Shown piece after piece: positions 34,050 to 43,139 of a stretch of DNA of 64,000 nucleotides (positions are counted from its first letter, which is position 1; each line of letters begins with the position of its first letter). The translations under genes and the position numbers were made by a program. The stretch lies in NCBI GenBank assembly GCA_040007095.1, contig JBDTVS010000009.1, positions 1 through 64,000 on the forward strand, given 5' to 3'. The DNA comes from JBDTVS01 sp040007095. Lineage in GTDB: Bacteria; Acidobacteriota; Vicinamibacteria; Vicinamibacterales; CAVVIG01. The notes under the pieces are model-generated. The model had not been told where the DNA came from. It worked only from the letters and a program-made list of their open reading frames with translations, and searched no databases.

Positions 34050-34093
34050 TAGTGTCCGGCTTCAGCCTGGCTTCAGCCGGCCCGTGGACACTA
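34050..34093. repeat. Hairpin repeat B, copy 2
   Basis: TAGTGTCCGGC at 34050 and GGACACTA ending at 34093 are inverted ends around a duplicated GGCTTCAGCC core. On the minus strand it begins TAGTGTCC, and that TAG is the stop codon of the flavin reductase gene, exactly as at the metal ATPase end at 214-216. Confidence 0.65.
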
Positions 34094-34585
34094 GGGCTCT
34101 GGAGTCGCGAGGGCCGCGTAGCGACCGCTGCTGAACAGCAACGGCGTCGCCGATTCGTTTCGATAGAGCGACAGCACCCGGCCGATCACGATCCAGTGAT
34201 CGCCGCCCTCGTGGATGGCTTCGACGCCGCAGCCGAGCGCAGCCATGCATCCGTCGAGGAGGGGACCGCCTTCCCAGGGGCTGAAGATAAAGTCCGGTGG
34301 TGATTCGCCCGTCCATCTTCCCGCGAAATACGTCGAGAGCTGCTGTTGTTCGTGCTGCAGGATGTTGACGGAAAAGCCTGCCGCCTCGTGAATCAGCTGC
34401 CCGAGGTGCGCGGTCTTGCCGACGCAGAACAGCACCAGCGGGGGATCGAGCGACACCGACGTGAACGAGTTCGCGGTCATCGCGCGAACCGTGCCTTCCA
34501 CGTCCACCGCTATCACGGTGACGCCAGTGACGAACTGGCCGACAGTGTGACGAAACGTTCGTGAATCGATCGACATGGTGTTCAT
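34091..34585 (-). CDS. Flavin reductase-like (HpaC type) protein
   Basis: A 164-residue flavin reductase-domain protein: FRHTVGQFVTGVTVIAVD, MTANSFTSVSLDPPLVLFCVG, AAGFSVNILQHEQQQLSTYFAGR and a C-terminal HWIVIGRVL. Such proteins reduce FMN or FAD with NAD(P)H and supply reduced flavin to two-component monooxygenases. The HpaB-type hydroxylase encoded 118 bases upstream on the same strand is the expected partner. The TAG stop is provided by the CTAG end of repeat B. Confidence 0.9.
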   Translation of the reverse strand: MNTMSIDSRTFRHTVGQFVTGVTVIAVDVEGTVRAMTANSFTSVSLDPPLVLFCVGKTAHLGQLIHEAAGFSVNILQHEQQQLSTYFAGRWTGESPPDFIFSPWEGGPLLDGCMAALGCGVEAIHEGGDHWIVIGRVLSLYRNESATPLLFSSGRYAALATPEP

Positions 34586-34703
34586 GGTCGGATGTCGGAC
34601 GAGGTGCTAGAGAGACAATACGACATTTGCCGCGAGACCGCAGAGCTCGCCGAGATGAGTGTCTCTCGCCGGCCCTGCGCTGCGCTGTGCGTGTCGTTTC
34701 GGG

Positions 34704-36263
34704 TCAGGCTTTTGGCTTCATGATCGCACTGACGTCGGCGTTCGAGATGAGATCCGGCGCGGTCCAGCCGTTCAGATCGTATTCGGCCATGCACTGCTCG
34801 GCGAACCCCTTGAAGCGGGCGCTCGCGCCGCTGATGTCCGACACCAGCAGCGTTTCGAAGCGGATGCTCTCGTGGTTGCCGAAATAGTTGCGCTCGTAGA
34901 GCTCGTGGCGTCCGCCGAACTCGGTGCCGATCGCGTCCCACATCAGCTTCATCAGCTTCACGCGATCCACGGCCGTGTAGCCGTTCGACCCGCGCACGAA
35001 CTGGTCGAGCAGGGGCCGAAGCTCCGGCACCTGGAAGTCGACGGCGCTCGAGGGAAGATAGATGAGCGCGCTGGCCAGCGTGTTCTCGATGATCTCCTTG
35101 ATCTTGGGGTAGGCAATGCTGGCCATCACCCGGTACGCCAATCCGTACTCGAGATTGGGCAGTACGTAACCCTCCGTCCACGGGTTGGTCGCGCGCGCCA
35201 TCGCATCGGTCAAGCCCCAGAAGCAGTTCCGCCAAGCGAGGACTTCGCCGACCTGCGCCTGAACGCCGCGGAAGTCCTTCGCGCCGGTGGCTTCCACGGC
35301 CTTCAGCAGGAGACCGGCGAGGAAGTCGAGCTTGACCGCGAGGCGCGTGCACCCCTGGAACATGAACCTCGGGAGGAATCCCGAACGGGGGAAGAAGTTG
35401 TTGACCTTGTCGATGTCCCCGTAGGCGAAGACGTTCTCCCACGGCACGAACACCTTGTCGAAGATCAGGATCGAGTCGTTCTCGTCCATCCGGCTCGACA
35501 GCGGATAGTCGAACGGCGTGCCCATGACGGCGGCCGTCATTTCGTAGGACGGCCGGCACAGCAGCTTCACCCCCGGTGCGTCGGTCGGCACCATGCAGAC
35601 GAAGGCAAATGGCTTGGTCTTGATCGGCAGCGCGCCGTTATTCGCGATGAAGTTGTAGTGCGTCAGGCTGGACGTCGTCGCCACGACTTTGGCGCCGCTC
35701 ACGATCAGACCGCCGTCGGTCTCCTTCTCGACGTGCATGTAGACGTCTTTCACTTCGTCGAGCGGCTTGTCGCGATCGACCGGCGGATTGACGATGGCGT
35801 GATTGACGAAGGAGACCTCCTCCTGGACCTTCTTGTACCAGCGGCGGGCGTTGTCGTCGTAGGGGGCGTAGTAGCCGGCGTTGGCGCCGAGCGTGGCGAG
35901 GAAGGCCGCTTTGTAATCCGGGCTGCGGCCGATCCAGCCGTAGGAGACACGGGCCCATTCGGCGATCGCGTCGCGGGCGCCGACCAGATCCTCGGCGGTT
36001 CGAGAGGCCTTGAAGAACTTGTGCGTGAAGCTGCCGCCACCGGTATCGGTGGCGGTCGTCAACACGGCCTGGCGCGCCGGATCGTGGAGCGCGTCGTAGA
36101 GGCGCGCGATCATCCGCACCGTGTTGCGAAACGCCGGATGCGTCGTGACATCCTTGACGCGCTCGCCGTAGATCCAGATTTCCCGGCCATCGCGCACGCT
36201 GTCCAGATACTCGTCGCCGGTCATCGGCCGTGTGCGCGCCGGCGTTGTTGAGGAATCAGTCAT
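34704..36263 (-). CDS. HpaB-type FADH2-dependent aromatic hydroxylase
   Basis: A 519-residue member of the 4-hydroxyphenylacetate 3-monooxygenase large-subunit family, matching the usual length of about 520. Recognised blocks include RPMTGDEYLDSVRDGREIWIYGERV, DGGLIVSGAKVVATTSSLTHYNF, SRMDENDSILIFDKVFVPWENVF and the C-terminal HELYERNYFGNHE. The start at 36263 is preferred because GGGAG lies six bases upstream; ATG 36281 is an alternative. It should ortho-hydroxylate a phenol using reduced flavin from the adjacent reductase. The true substrate may differ from 4-hydroxyphenylacetate. Confidence 0.92.
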   Translation of the reverse strand: MTDSSTTPARTRPMTGDEYLDSVRDGREIWIYGERVKDVTTHPAFRNTVRMIARLYDALHDPARQAVLTTATDTGGGSFTHKFFKASRTAEDLVGARDAIAEWARVSYGWIGRSPDYKAAFLATLGANAGYYAPYDDNARRWYKKVQEEVSFVNHAIVNPPVDRDKPLDEVKDVYMHVEKETDGGLIVSGAKVVATTSSLTHYNFIANNGALPIKTKPFAFVCMVPTDAPGVKLLCRPSYEMTAAVMGTPFDYPLSSRMDENDSILIFDKVFVPWENVFAYGDIDKVNNFFPRSGFLPRFMFQGCTRLAVKLDFLAGLLLKAVEATGAKDFRGVQAQVGEVLAWRNCFWGLTDAMARATNPWTEGYVLPNLEYGLAYRVMASIAYPKIKEIIENTLASALIYLPSSAVDFQVPELRPLLDQFVRGSNGYTAVDRVKLMKLMWDAIGTEFGGRHELYERNYFGNHESIRFETLLVSDISGASARFKGFAEQCMAEYDLNGWTAPDLISNADVSAIMKPKA

Positions 36264-36281
36264 CAGAGTCTCCCGAGACAT

Positions 36282-36373
36282 CTTCTAAAGCCGATGTCTT
36301 CGTGAATGAAGCGAGCGGCCTCCGCTTCGGCTTTAGAAGCTGTCTAAGTTAGCTGCGGCCGCGGAGCGGCCGC
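36282..36373. repeat. Two hairpins in the hydroxylase leader
   Basis: CTTCTAAAGCCGA (36282-36294) and TCGGCTTTAGAAG (36327-36339) are perfect 13-base inverted arms. Next to them GCGGCCGC at 36355-36362 and 36366-36373 forms a second stem with a three-base loop. Together they occupy the region just before the hydroxylase start and could attenuate it, or be mobile hairpins. The rest of the 421-base gap 36264-36684 holds the direct repeats and promoter listed next. Confidence 0.6.
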
Positions 36374-36487
36374 CTAGTCACGAAGATCGCTCCATCAGCC
36401 GGGCGGGAAATCCTCGGCGGTGCGGCGCGACGCTTCGTGACTGGCGCGCCATTCTAACCTGTCCACGGGACGTGGCGTCGATTCGCA

Positions 36488-36522
36488 GACGGTATGACGC
36501 GGTGTCGCCGACGGTATGACGC
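36488..36522 (+). promoter_or_regulatory. Direct repeat GACGGTATGACGC x2, candidate operator
   Basis: Exact 13-base copies at 36488-36500 and 36510-36522, a 22-base period (two helical turns), lie 55-89 bases upstream of the -35 element of the TonB-receptor promoter. This is a suitable place for an activator. Confidence 0.45.
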
Positions 36523-36576
36523 CCATCCAAGTTTTCGTATTCCTCGATCGGTACGGGAGTCCATCGCGTTTGTGCG

Positions 36577-36605
36577 TTGACACTGGACTCTCCTGTTCCT
36601 AAGAT
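36577..36605 (+). promoter_or_regulatory. Sigma-70 promoter of the TonB-receptor gene
   Basis: A perfect -35 TTGACA (36577-36582), a 17-base spacer and -10 TAAGAT (36600-36605) are present. Transcription would start near 36612, giving a leader of about 73 bases before the ATG at 36685 with its GGGGAGGAAG ribosome site. Confidence 0.6.
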
Positions 36606-36684
36606 GCGCCTCGAGATCATCGGCGCGCGGAGATCGGACCAGCCGCGAGCCCGGCAACGTTGGTGGCAGCATGGGGAGGAAGCG

Positions 36685-39600
36685 ATGCGTGTTCTCGCAC
36701 GGGCGGTACTTGTCGTGTCGTGTCTGCTCATCGTTCCAGCCGCAGTGTACGCGCAGGCGTCGATTGCAGGTACCGTCAAGGACGCCTCAGGTGCCGTGCT
36801 GCCCGGGGTGACGGTCGAGGCCGCGAGCCCCGTCTTGATTGAAAAGGTCCGCTCGGCGGTCACCGACGGCGCAGGCCAGTACCGGATCGTCGATCTGCGG
36901 CCGGGCTCGTACACCATGACCTTCACGCTGACCGGCTTCAGCATCGTCCGACGTGATGGCGTCGAGTTGACCGGGTCGTTTACGGCCACCATCAACGCTG
37001 AGTTGAAGGTGGGCAGCGTGCAGGAAACCATCACCGTCACGGGAGAGACGCCGATGGTCGACGTGTCCAGCACGCGGAAACAGGTGGTGCTCGATCACGA
37101 CGCGGTCCAGAACCTGCCGAGCTCACGACAGTACTTCACGCTGGCGCGAATGGCGTCCGGGACGTCGGGCGGCGGCGGCGACGTGGGTGGGAGCGCCGGC
37201 ATCGCGGATGTCGGACAAAGCCTGACGGCACACGGCAGCAAGGCGGTCGATCAGCGCGTGATGCTGAACGGCGTCAGCATCATGACGCTGCAGGCCGGCG
37301 GCAACATCGGCGGCCAGCAGCCCGACGTGGGCTCCGCGTCGGAAATCGCCATCGACACCTCGTCGCTGTCGGCCGAGGGGGCTACGGGTGGAGTCCGGAT
37401 CAACTTCATTCCCAAGGACGGCGGCAATACGTTCGGCACGTCGACATTCTTCACCTTCGCGAACGAGTCGATGCAGGGGACCAACTACACCGACGCGTTG
37501 AAGGCGGCCGGGCTGGCGACACCGACCAAGATCCGCAACCTGTGGGATTTCAACGGATCGGTTGGCGGCCCCATCGTCAAAGACAAAGCGTGGTTCTGGT
37601 TCTCGACCCGCTTCAATCGTTCGAACTCGTTCGCCGGCGTCTTCGAGAACAAGAACGCGTTCAACCCGAACGCGTGGATTTACGTGCCCGACGAGAGCGC
37701 GCCGGCGGAAAATCACGGGGAGGTGCAGCAGAACAACCTGCGCATCACCTGGCAGGTCGCACCCAGGGTCAAGGTCGCGTTCGAGCAGAAGGTCGATACA
37801 TTCTGTAACTGCCCGTACCAGGCCGGGGCGATTGCTGCGACCAGTAACGGTGTGTTCAATTCCCAGCTGGCCGCTCCAGAGGCCGCCCGCGATCGGCGCT
37901 TCCCGCGCCTCCGGCAGGAGCATGTGGAATTCACGTCGCCGGTCACCAGCAAGCTGCTGTTCGAATTCGTGGGGATGCACTTGTTCGAGCGTTGGGGCAA
38001 CATGGATCTGCGCTCGGCCGATAACGGCGGGTCGCTGACCGACGCTGAGGCGGCAGGGATCCAGAACATGATCTCGGTGGCCGATCAGGGCACTGGCCTG
38101 ATGTACCGCAGCTACGCCGCCACGGGATTCGGCGGGCTCAACAACACGGTCGTTCCCAACTACACCTATCGCGTCGCGGCGTCTTACGTCACCGGCGGTC
38201 ACAACTTCAAAACCGGCTGGAACGACACGTGGGGGTACCAGGAGGTCAACAACTACGCCTACCAGCCGATCAGCTACACGTTCAACCAGGGGGTCCCGAC
38301 CTTCGTGACTGAGTATGCGGCGCCAATCACGGCCCGCAGCGAAGAGAACCACGACTTCGGCGCGTTTGCGCAGGACACGTGGAAACTGAGTCGGGCGACC
38401 ATCACGGGGGCCATCAGGTACGACTGGTTCAAGACGTCGTTTCCGGAGCAGACGATCGGACCAGGCCCAGCGTTGGTCGGCCTCCAGAACCGAAACATCC
38501 ACTTCAACGCGCAGGACAACACCAGCTGGAAGGACCTGACCTATCGATCGGGCGCCGTCTTCGACCTGTTCGGCAACGGCAAGTCGGCGGTGAAGGTGGC
38601 AGCAAACAAGTATCTCCTCGGGCAGACACTCAACGCGTTGGGCGCGGCGACGACCAACCCCGTGAACGCCATGCAAACGTTCACCAACCGCAGTTGGGCC
38701 GACTCCAACGGCAACTTCGCCGTGGACTGCAACCTCGCGAGTCCGCTGGCGCAGAACCTCTCGGCCAGTGGCGGCGACAACTGCGGCCAGATCGCCCAGT
38801 CCACCTTCGGCACGACCATTCCCGGTGCGACGTTCGATCAGGATCTGCTGACCGGCTGGGGACACCGGGCGAGCAACTGGGAATTTTCGGCGGGCATCCA
38901 GCAGCAGCTTCACCCGCGCATTTCGATCGACGTCGGCTACTACCGGCGTATCTGGCAGAACTTCCCGGTCGTCGACAATGTCCTGGCGGCGGCCAGTGAT
39001 TTCCAGGCCTTTACGATGACGACACCGTCCGACGCGCGGCTGCCCGGCGGCGGCGGACAAGCGCTGACCTACTACAACATCATCCCTACCAAATTCGGCC
39101 AGACCCAGAACAACTACACGCTGGCGAGCAAGTTCGGCAACGAGTACGAACACTGGAACGGTTTCGACATCAGCGTCAATGGCCGACTCGCGAACGGTCT
39201 CCGGTTCCAGGCCGGGACCGGCACCGGGCAAACCGTTACCGACAACTGCGAGATCATCGCGCAGTTACCAGAAATGCTGAGCTGGGGTGCCACCAACGCG
39301 GCGGCTGTCGCGGCAAACGGGGCTCAACCACAACTGGCAAAGGAGTTCTGCCACCTCCAGGAACCGTGGATGACGGGCTTCAAAGGGCTGGTGTTCTACA
39401 CGATTCCCAAAGCGGATGTGCAGGTGGCGGCGACGTTCCGCAGCACGCCGGGCGTCGCGAACACCTTCGGCAACGGAGCTGGTGGCGCGCAGCCGTCCGG
39501 TCTGGCGGCGAATTTTGCGGCCACCAACGCATATCTCGCCGCAAATTCGAACCTGGGCCGGACGCTCTCTGGCGGGGGAGCCAACACCACCGTGGTGATC

Positions 39601-39840
39601 GTCAATCCGGACACCTTGTATCTGGAACGCGACCACCAGCTCGATTTCCGGATCGGCAAAGTGTTCAAGTTGTCCGGCACCCGAACGACGGTCAACCTCG
39701 ACATCTACAACCTGCTGAACCGCAGTACCATCTACACCGCCAACCAGACGTACGCGCTCACAAGCAACCCCTGGCTGACGCCAACGGCGATCACGAACCC
39801 GCGTCTGTTGAAGGTCAGCTTCACGTTCGATATCAGGTAG
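36685..39840 (+). CDS. TonB-dependent receptor with carboxypeptidase-regulatory-like domain
   Basis: A 1051-residue outer-membrane protein. A signal peptide (to about residue 24, VYAQ) is followed by a carboxypeptidase-regulatory-like domain (ASIAGTVKDASGAVLPGVTVEA, about 25-110), a plug region (about 115-270: TITVTGETPMVDVSSTRKQVV, GVRINFIPKDGGNTF) and a large beta-barrel with many aromatic-ended strands. The protein ends in a terminal strand LLKVSFTFDIR. This architecture is greatly expanded in Acidobacteriota and is thought to import oligosaccharides or other large nutrients. The start is set by the GGGGAGGAAG ribosome site. Substrate is unknown. Confidence 0.93.
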   Translation: MRVLARAVLVVSCLLIVPAAVYAQASIAGTVKDASGAVLPGVTVEAASPVLIEKVRSAVTDGAGQYRIVDLRPGSYTMTFTLTGFSIVRRDGVELTGSFTATINAELKVGSVQETITVTGETPMVDVSSTRKQVVLDHDAVQNLPSSRQYFTLARMASGTSGGGGDVGGSAGIADVGQSLTAHGSKAVDQRVMLNGVSIMTLQAGGNIGGQQPDVGSASEIAIDTSSLSAEGATGGVRINFIPKDGGNTFGTSTFFTFANESMQGTNYTDALKAAGLATPTKIRNLWDFNGSVGGPIVKDKAWFWFSTRFNRSNSFAGVFENKNAFNPNAWIYVPDESAPAENHGEVQQNNLRITWQVAPRVKVAFEQKVDTFCNCPYQAGAIAATSNGVFNSQLAAPEAARDRRFPRLRQEHVEFTSPVTSKLLFEFVGMHLFERWGNMDLRSADNGGSLTDAEAAGIQNMISVADQGTGLMYRSYAATGFGGLNNTVVPNYTYRVAASYVTGGHNFKTGWNDTWGYQEVNNYAYQPISYTFNQGVPTFVTEYAAPITARSEENHDFGAFAQDTWKLSRATITGAIRYDWFKTSFPEQTIGPGPALVGLQNRNIHFNAQDNTSWKDLTYRSGAVFDLFGNGKSAVKVAANKYLLGQTLNALGAATTNPVNAMQTFTNRSWADSNGNFAVDCNLASPLAQNLSASGGDNCGQIAQSTFGTTIPGATFDQDLLTGWGHRASNWEFSAGIQQQLHPRISIDVGYYRRIWQNFPVVDNVLAAASDFQAFTMTTPSDARLPGGGGQALTYYNIIPTKFGQTQNNYTLASKFGNEYEHWNGFDISVNGRLANGLRFQAGTGTGQTVTDNCEIIAQLPEMLSWGATNAAAVAANGAQPQLAKEFCHLQEPWMTGFKGLVFYTIPKADVQVAATFRSTPGVANTFGNGAGGAQPSGLAANFAATNAYLAANSNLGRTLSGGGANTTVVIVNPDTLYLERDHQLDFRIGKVFKLSGTRTTVNLDIYNLLNRSTIYTANQTYALTSNPWLTPTAITNPRLLKVSFTFDIR

Positions 39841-39874
39841 TCCGCCTGTAGACTGGAGGCCGGGGATCGAAGCG

Positions 39875-42800
39875 GTGGCGCTTCAATTCCCGGCCCTCGT
39901 CATGCCCTCGGTCATCCTCTACTTTCTCTTCTTCTGTTCCGGCCTCAGCGGCCTCATCTACCAGGTCGTCTGGACCCGCCAATTCGGCAATGTCTTCGGA
40001 AACACGATCTACTCGGCTTCGATCGTCGTCAGCATCTTCATGCTCGGTCTCGGCCTCGGCAGCTACGTGGCCGGCGTGTGGGCCGATCGGCGTTACGAAC
40101 GAACGAGCAACTCACTTGTTCGCGCGTACGGGTCCGTCGAGCTCATCATCGCGTTCCTCGGCCTGGCTATCTCGCTGCTGCTCCCTCGCCTGGCGGCACT
40201 CGTGGCGACGATGTCCTCGTATGCAGCCGACCGCAGCGGCTGGTTCGAGCTGTCGCGGATGTCGTACGTCGCCCGCGGCGCGATCGCCGCCGCGCTGCTG
40301 CTTCCAATCACGACGCTGATGGGCGGCACGCTGACGCTGCTGATCCGGCACCGCGTGCGGGAGGACGTCCAGTCTGCCGGCGCGATGAAGATCGCCGTGC
40401 TTTACTCCGTCAATACGGCTGGCGCCGCCCTGGGCGCGTTCCTCACCGACTTCTGGCTCGTGCCCGCTGCTGGCCTGCGCGCCACCCAGTTGGCCGCAGT
40501 GGTCTTGAACGTGATTGCGGGTGCCGGCGCCTATACGCTCGCGCGCCGGATACCGAATCGTGCCGCCGCGCGGAAAGCGAAGGTGGCGGACACCAGGCAC
40601 ATCGTGTCGCCACTTGTCAGCGCCGTCCGCTCGACCTGGTGGATTGGTGCGGCCCTGATGGTGTCCGGCTTCTCGGCGATGGGCATCGAGATGGTCTGGC
40701 TCCGGCACTTCGAGGTGCTGCTCGGCGGATTTCGTGCGGTGTTCTCGCTGGTGTTGTCGGTGATGCTCGCCGGCATCGCCATCGGGTCGATGCTCGGCGC
40801 CGGCCTCAACCAGCGGACGGCGCGCCCGGCCCAGGCCCTGATGCTCGTCCAGGGGGCATTCGTGGCCAGCGTTCTCCTCGGACTCGGCCTGACCAGTTTC
40901 TCCTCATCGACCGACGGGCCATCGATCGTGTGGCGCAGCCTGCGCTCCATCGTTCTCGAGATAGGGCTGCCGTCGGTGTTGATGGGCTGCTCATTCCCGC
41001 TGGCCAACGCCGTGGTGCAGCACGCGGAGACATCGGTGGGACGACGGGCGGGCGGGCTGTACTTTGCCAACACCGCCGGCGCAGTTCTGGGGTCGCTGGT
41101 GGCCGGCTACGTGCTGCTGCCCGCACTGGGAATGCAGTCCGCCGCCGCAGTGCTGGCTATCGTCGCGGCGTTCGCAATCGTGCCGCTGGCCGTCGCCAGT
41201 CGCGCCAATGCAGAGGCCCCCGCTCTGTCGCACGGCTCCGCCATGGCTGCGTGCGCTGCGTCGGCGCTCATCGCTGCGATCTCCGTCGGCGCGTGGCTCC
41301 GGTTATCGCCTGGCGAGCTGCTTGGACAATCGCTGCCGCCGCTGGCATCGGGCGAGCGACTCCTGACGATCAGTGAGAGCGTGACGGGCATCGTCGCCGT
41401 CACGGAGGTGCCCGGCCGCGGCCGCGGGCTGCTCACGAATGGCCACCCGATGTCGTCGACGGCGCTGCTCGATCAGCGGTACATGCGAGCGTTGGCGCAC
41501 GTGCCGATGCTTGCCATGCCGCACCCGGCGCGCGCGCTCGTGATCGGATTCGGCGTCGGCAACACCACCCACGCGCTGACGCTGCATCCATCCATTGACC
41601 GCGTCGATGTCGCGGACCTCTCGAGGCATGTCCTCGAACATGCCCACTACTTCAGCGACGCGACCGACGATGTGCTGCGCGACCCGCGCGTCAGGGTGTA
41701 CCTCAACGATGGACGGCAGCATCTTGAGATGAGCCCCGAGCACTCGTACGACTTGATCACGCTCGAGCCGCCGCCGATTGCGCACGCCGGTGTTGCCGCA
41801 CTGTACTCGCGCGAGTTCTATGACCTGGCGCGCTCGCGCTTGAAGCCGGGCGGGTATCTCAGCCAGTGGCTGCCGGCGTACCAGGTACCCGCAGCGACGA
41901 GCCTCGCGATGGTGCGTGCGTTCATCGACGTGTTTCCGCAAGCCGTCCTGCTCTCGGGCATGCAGGCCGAACTGCTGCTCGTCGGCACCACCGCCCCACG
42001 GATCGAAATCGAACCGGATCGCCTGGCTCGGGCTCTGGACGGCGCGCCCGACCTGCTCGCGGATCTCCGCCGCCTCGATCTCGGCACCGTGACCGAAATC
42101 GTCGGCACGTTCGTGGGCTCGGCGGACACGCTCGCACGCGCGACGCGCGGCTCGCGGGCCGCATCCGACGACTATCCGCTCCAGGAGTACGCGGGACTGG
42201 CTTTGTCGCGCGATCGGCGGGGTGGCGTCCCCGCCACGCTGGTCGATCTGACAGGGGCCGTGACGTGGTGTCCGCGGTGCTTCGAGGGAGAGATGGCGTC
42301 GCCTGCGGCGCCGCATATTGACGCATATCTCGCGCTGCTCGACCAGGCCTACCACGGATCGTCTGCGGCGGCGGGCGCGCCACCCGTGGGGCGGCGCGTT
42401 CTCGGCAGCGCATATCTCGGCGCCATTCTCCCGGACACCGACGCCGTGCACAACATTGTCGGCGTCACGCTTCTACGTCAGGGAGAATTCGCCGCGGCGG
42501 CCGATGCGTTCCGCGAGGCGCTCAAGCGGCGGCCGGACTCGGCGGACGCGAACCGCAATCTCGGGACCGCGCTGGCCGCCACCGGACATGCGCCGGAAGC
42601 GATCGAATATCTCCGCCGGGCCGTCGAATTGGCGCCGCACACCGGCGGGGCGCACGACGAACTTGGCACGCTGCTGCTCGAACGCCGCGAGTTTGCCCAG
42701 GCCGCGGATTCTCTGCGCGCGGCGGTGCGCGAACAGCCCGATTTTGCGCCCGCGCACAACCGCTTCGGGATAGCGCTTGCCTCGCTCGGCCGGATGCCGG

Positions 42801-42949
42801 AAGCAATCGAGCAGTTCGAGCAGGCCGTGAAGCTCGATCCGCAGTTCGGCGAAGCGCGGCGCAATCTCCAAGCGGCGCACGCGGTCTCTCGCGCTCCCTC
42901 GCAACCGCGAGAGCGCGCCGGTCCGACGAGCCCAGCAGTGCGGCAATAG
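39875..42949 (+). CDS. Spermidine synthase-like membrane protein with TPR tail
   Basis: A 1024-residue fusion. Residues 10-440 are MFS-like hydrophobic helices (FFCSGLSGLIYQVVWTRQFG at the start, then GMGIEMVWLR-like segments). A spermidine-synthase-type methyltransferase fold follows at about 490-700: ALVIGFGVGNTTHAL, VDVADLSRHVLEHAHYF, YLNDGRQHLE and YDLITLEPPP. The C-terminal about 150 residues are TPR repeats (AADAFREALKRRPDSADANRNLG). The GTG at 39875 is used; ATG 39902 is an alternative. Such fusions are widespread but biochemically undefined. It starts 34 bases after the TonB-receptor stop and may be co-transcribed. Confidence 0.88.
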   Translation: MALQFPALVMPSVILYFLFFCSGLSGLIYQVVWTRQFGNVFGNTIYSASIVVSIFMLGLGLGSYVAGVWADRRYERTSNSLVRAYGSVELIIAFLGLAISLLLPRLAALVATMSSYAADRSGWFELSRMSYVARGAIAAALLLPITTLMGGTLTLLIRHRVREDVQSAGAMKIAVLYSVNTAGAALGAFLTDFWLVPAAGLRATQLAAVVLNVIAGAGAYTLARRIPNRAAARKAKVADTRHIVSPLVSAVRSTWWIGAALMVSGFSAMGIEMVWLRHFEVLLGGFRAVFSLVLSVMLAGIAIGSMLGAGLNQRTARPAQALMLVQGAFVASVLLGLGLTSFSSSTDGPSIVWRSLRSIVLEIGLPSVLMGCSFPLANAVVQHAETSVGRRAGGLYFANTAGAVLGSLVAGYVLLPALGMQSAAAVLAIVAAFAIVPLAVASRANAEAPALSHGSAMAACAASALIAAISVGAWLRLSPGELLGQSLPPLASGERLLTISESVTGIVAVTEVPGRGRGLLTNGHPMSSTALLDQRYMRALAHVPMLAMPHPARALVIGFGVGNTTHALTLHPSIDRVDVADLSRHVLEHAHYFSDATDDVLRDPRVRVYLNDGRQHLEMSPEHSYDLITLEPPPIAHAGVAALYSREFYDLARSRLKPGGYLSQWLPAYQVPAATSLAMVRAFIDVFPQAVLLSGMQAELLLVGTTAPRIEIEPDRLARALDGAPDLLADLRRLDLGTVTEIVGTFVGSADTLARATRGSRAASDDYPLQEYAGLALSRDRRGGVPATLVDLTGAVTWCPRCFEGEMASPAAPHIDAYLALLDQAYHGSSAAAGAPPVGRRVLGSAYLGAILPDTDAVHNIVGVTLLRQGEFAAAADAFREALKRRPDSADANRNLGTALAATGHAPEAIEYLRRAVELAPHTGGAHDELGTLLLERREFAQAADSLRAAVREQPDFAPAHNRFGIALASLGRMPEAIEQFEQAVKLDPQFGEARRNLQAAHAVSRAPSQPRERAGPTSPAVRQ

Positions 42950-42959
42950 CGAGAACAGG

Positions 42960-43136
42960 TCAGGGATAGATGATGGTGAAGCCGTCGGCGGTCCGGCCCG
43001 GCGGAACCGTCTCCACGGAGACCGCGACGGTGTACGGTCCCTTGCCGTTCGGGCAGGCGCTCACCACGGGCCGACACGGCGATGACTCGCCCGCCGTGGG
43101 CCGCCGCCTGAAATCTGGCGTGTAAGAGGCCCTCAC
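42960..43136 (-). CDS. Possible small protein or gene remnant
   Basis: A 58-codon frame from GTG 43136 to TGA 42960 reads PCRPVVSACPNGKGPYTVAV and ends TADGFTIIYP, which looks protein-like in composition. It begins three bases after the stop of the HD-GYP gene on the same strand. It has no clear ribosome site. It could be the C-terminal remnant of a longer secreted protein. Low confidence. Confidence 0.25.
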   Translation of the reverse strand: MRASYTPDFRRRPTAGESSPCRPVVSACPNGKGPYTVAVSVETVPPGRTADGFTIIYP

Positions 43137-43139
43137 CGC

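Noticed and set aside
37123..39231. Antisense 702-codon open frame across the TonB receptor
   Set aside because: It is a GC-rich shadow of the receptor gene: Arg- and Val-rich, no domain motifs, no ribosome site, and the sense frame is clearly a TonB receptor.
42473..43077. Minus-strand frames opposite the TPR tail of the spermidine-synthase-like gene
   Set aside because: Shadows of the TPR repeats; no start signal.
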